DNA of 6,384 bases, from contig JAJZFO010000158.1 of the NCBI GenBank assembly GCA_021805305.1, positions 1-6,384 of the forward strand, given 5' to 3'. This stretch comes from Actinomycetes bacterium. GTDB lineage: Bacteria > Actinomycetota > Acidimicrobiia > Acidimicrobiales > RAAP-2. The position numbers and the translations under genes were made by a program. Positions within the stretch are counted from its first letter, which is position 1. Every line of letters begins with the position of its first letter. The notes beneath the pieces were generated by a model. The model did not search any database and was not told where the DNA came from. It saw nothing but the letters and a program-made list of their open reading frames with translations. Below, in pieces: positions 5,917-6,384 of this stretch.

Positions 5917-6384
5917 GCTCTCCCACCAAGCCGCTGATCCCCCTGGCCGTGCTGCCCAAGAACGATTTGGGACTGACCGTACGCGACTACGAGGGGGCCA
6001 TGTCGACGCTGTGCGCCGGGTGCGGTCACGACTCGGTCACCGCCGCGATTACCCAGACCTTCTTCGAGCTCTCGATGCCCCCCCGCGACATCGCCAAACT
6101 CTCGGGCATCGGCTGCTCCTCCAAGACGCCGACCTACTTCGTGCGCGGGGCGCACGGCTTCAACTCCGCGCACGGCCGCATGGCGACCATCGCCACCGGC
6201 GCGAACGCCGCCAATCGCGAACTGACCTACGTGGGCATCTCGGGCGACGGCGACTCTTTGTCCATCGGTATCGGACACCTGGCGCACCTGATGCGCCGCA
6301 ACGTCAACATGGTCTACGTACTGGAGAACAATGGCGTCTACGGGCTGACCAAGGGTCAATTCTCAGCCTCGGCCGACATCGGGA
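5913..6384 (+). CDS. korB: 2-oxoacid:acceptor oxidoreductase, beta (TPP) subunit, partial
   Basis: The first 157 residues are present; the C-terminus lies beyond the right edge. GTG 5913 overlaps the korA stop (GTGA), and GGAGG (5901-5905) precedes it with a 7-nt spacer, indicating translational coupling. Residues 34-38 (CAGCG) and Cys68 (GIGCSS) supply three of the four ligands expected for the [4Fe-4S] cluster; the fourth lies outside the window in this family. The thiamine diphosphate/Mg site is seen as GDGDSLSIG (111-119) and ENNGVYGLTKGQFSA (138-152). HGRMATIATG (87-96) is the conserved stretch around the substrate/TPP pocket. KorB performs the TPP chemistry and passes single electrons to its cluster and then, here, probably to the ferredoxin domain of the KorC-like protein. 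No sequence defect is visible in the part present. Confidence 0.93.
   Translation, partial: MSSPTKPLIPLAVLPKNDLGLTVRDYEGAMSTLCAGCGHDSVTAAITQTFFELSMPPRDIAKLSGIGCSSKTPTYFVRGAHGFNSAHGRMATIATGANAANRELTYVGISGDGDSLSIGIGHLAHLMRRNVNMVYVLENNGVYGLTKGQFSASADIG

Overview
The window reads as chromosomal DNA of a high-G+C bacterium, most likely an actinobacterium and possibly an Acidimicrobiia-type lineage. The evidence is strong G/C bias at third codon positions, frequent GTG starts, and two genes whose GTG start lies exactly six bases after a TANNNT -10 hexamer, the arrangement of actinobacterial leaderless transcripts. The lineage is an inference; no rRNA or other marker gene is present. I see no mobile element, tRNA, CRISPR array or phage gene.

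Left part (1-936). Two minus-strand membrane-protein genes lie here: a partial K+-channel-like protein (start at 459, running off the left edge) and, upstream of it, a 68-residue DUF2892/YgaP-like two-helix protein (784 to 578). The 152-base space to the next gene holds a perfect dyad, TATACCCC-CA-GGGGTATA (847-864). It looks like an operator of the CsoR/CstR family, which senses copper or persulfide, and it overlaps a candidate minus-strand -10. This suggests the DUF2892 gene is controlled by sulfane sulfur or copper; the repressor itself is not in the window.

Middle part (937-2239). Two plus-strand genes follow, each apparently leaderless: a DsbA/FrnE/HCCA-isomerase-like thioredoxin-fold protein with a single active-site Cys (CPFA), and a MarR-type winged-helix regulator with an unusually short wing. 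The spacer 2072-2239 holds a weak promoter candidate, a 9-bp imperfect direct repeat offset by 21 bp, and the ribosome binding site of the next operon.

Right part (2240-6384). Three tightly coupled genes overlap by ATGA and GTGA junctions. They are a GltD-like FAD/NAD(P) iron-sulfur oxidoreductase with a C-terminal 2x[4Fe-4S] ferredoxin domain (korC-like), a fused gamma-alpha subunit of 2-oxoacid:acceptor oxidoreductase (korA), and the TPP/Fe-S beta subunit (korB, cut by the right edge). Together they should form a CoA-dependent 2-oxoacid oxidoreductase, probably 2-oxoglutarate specific. Electrons from substrate oxidation would pass from TPP through KorB and the KorC iron-sulfur clusters to FAD and then NADP(H). 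This matches the three-subunit 2-oxoglutarate:NADP+ oxidoreductase type described in Azoarcus/Thauera, more than the ferredoxin-only KorAB enzymes.
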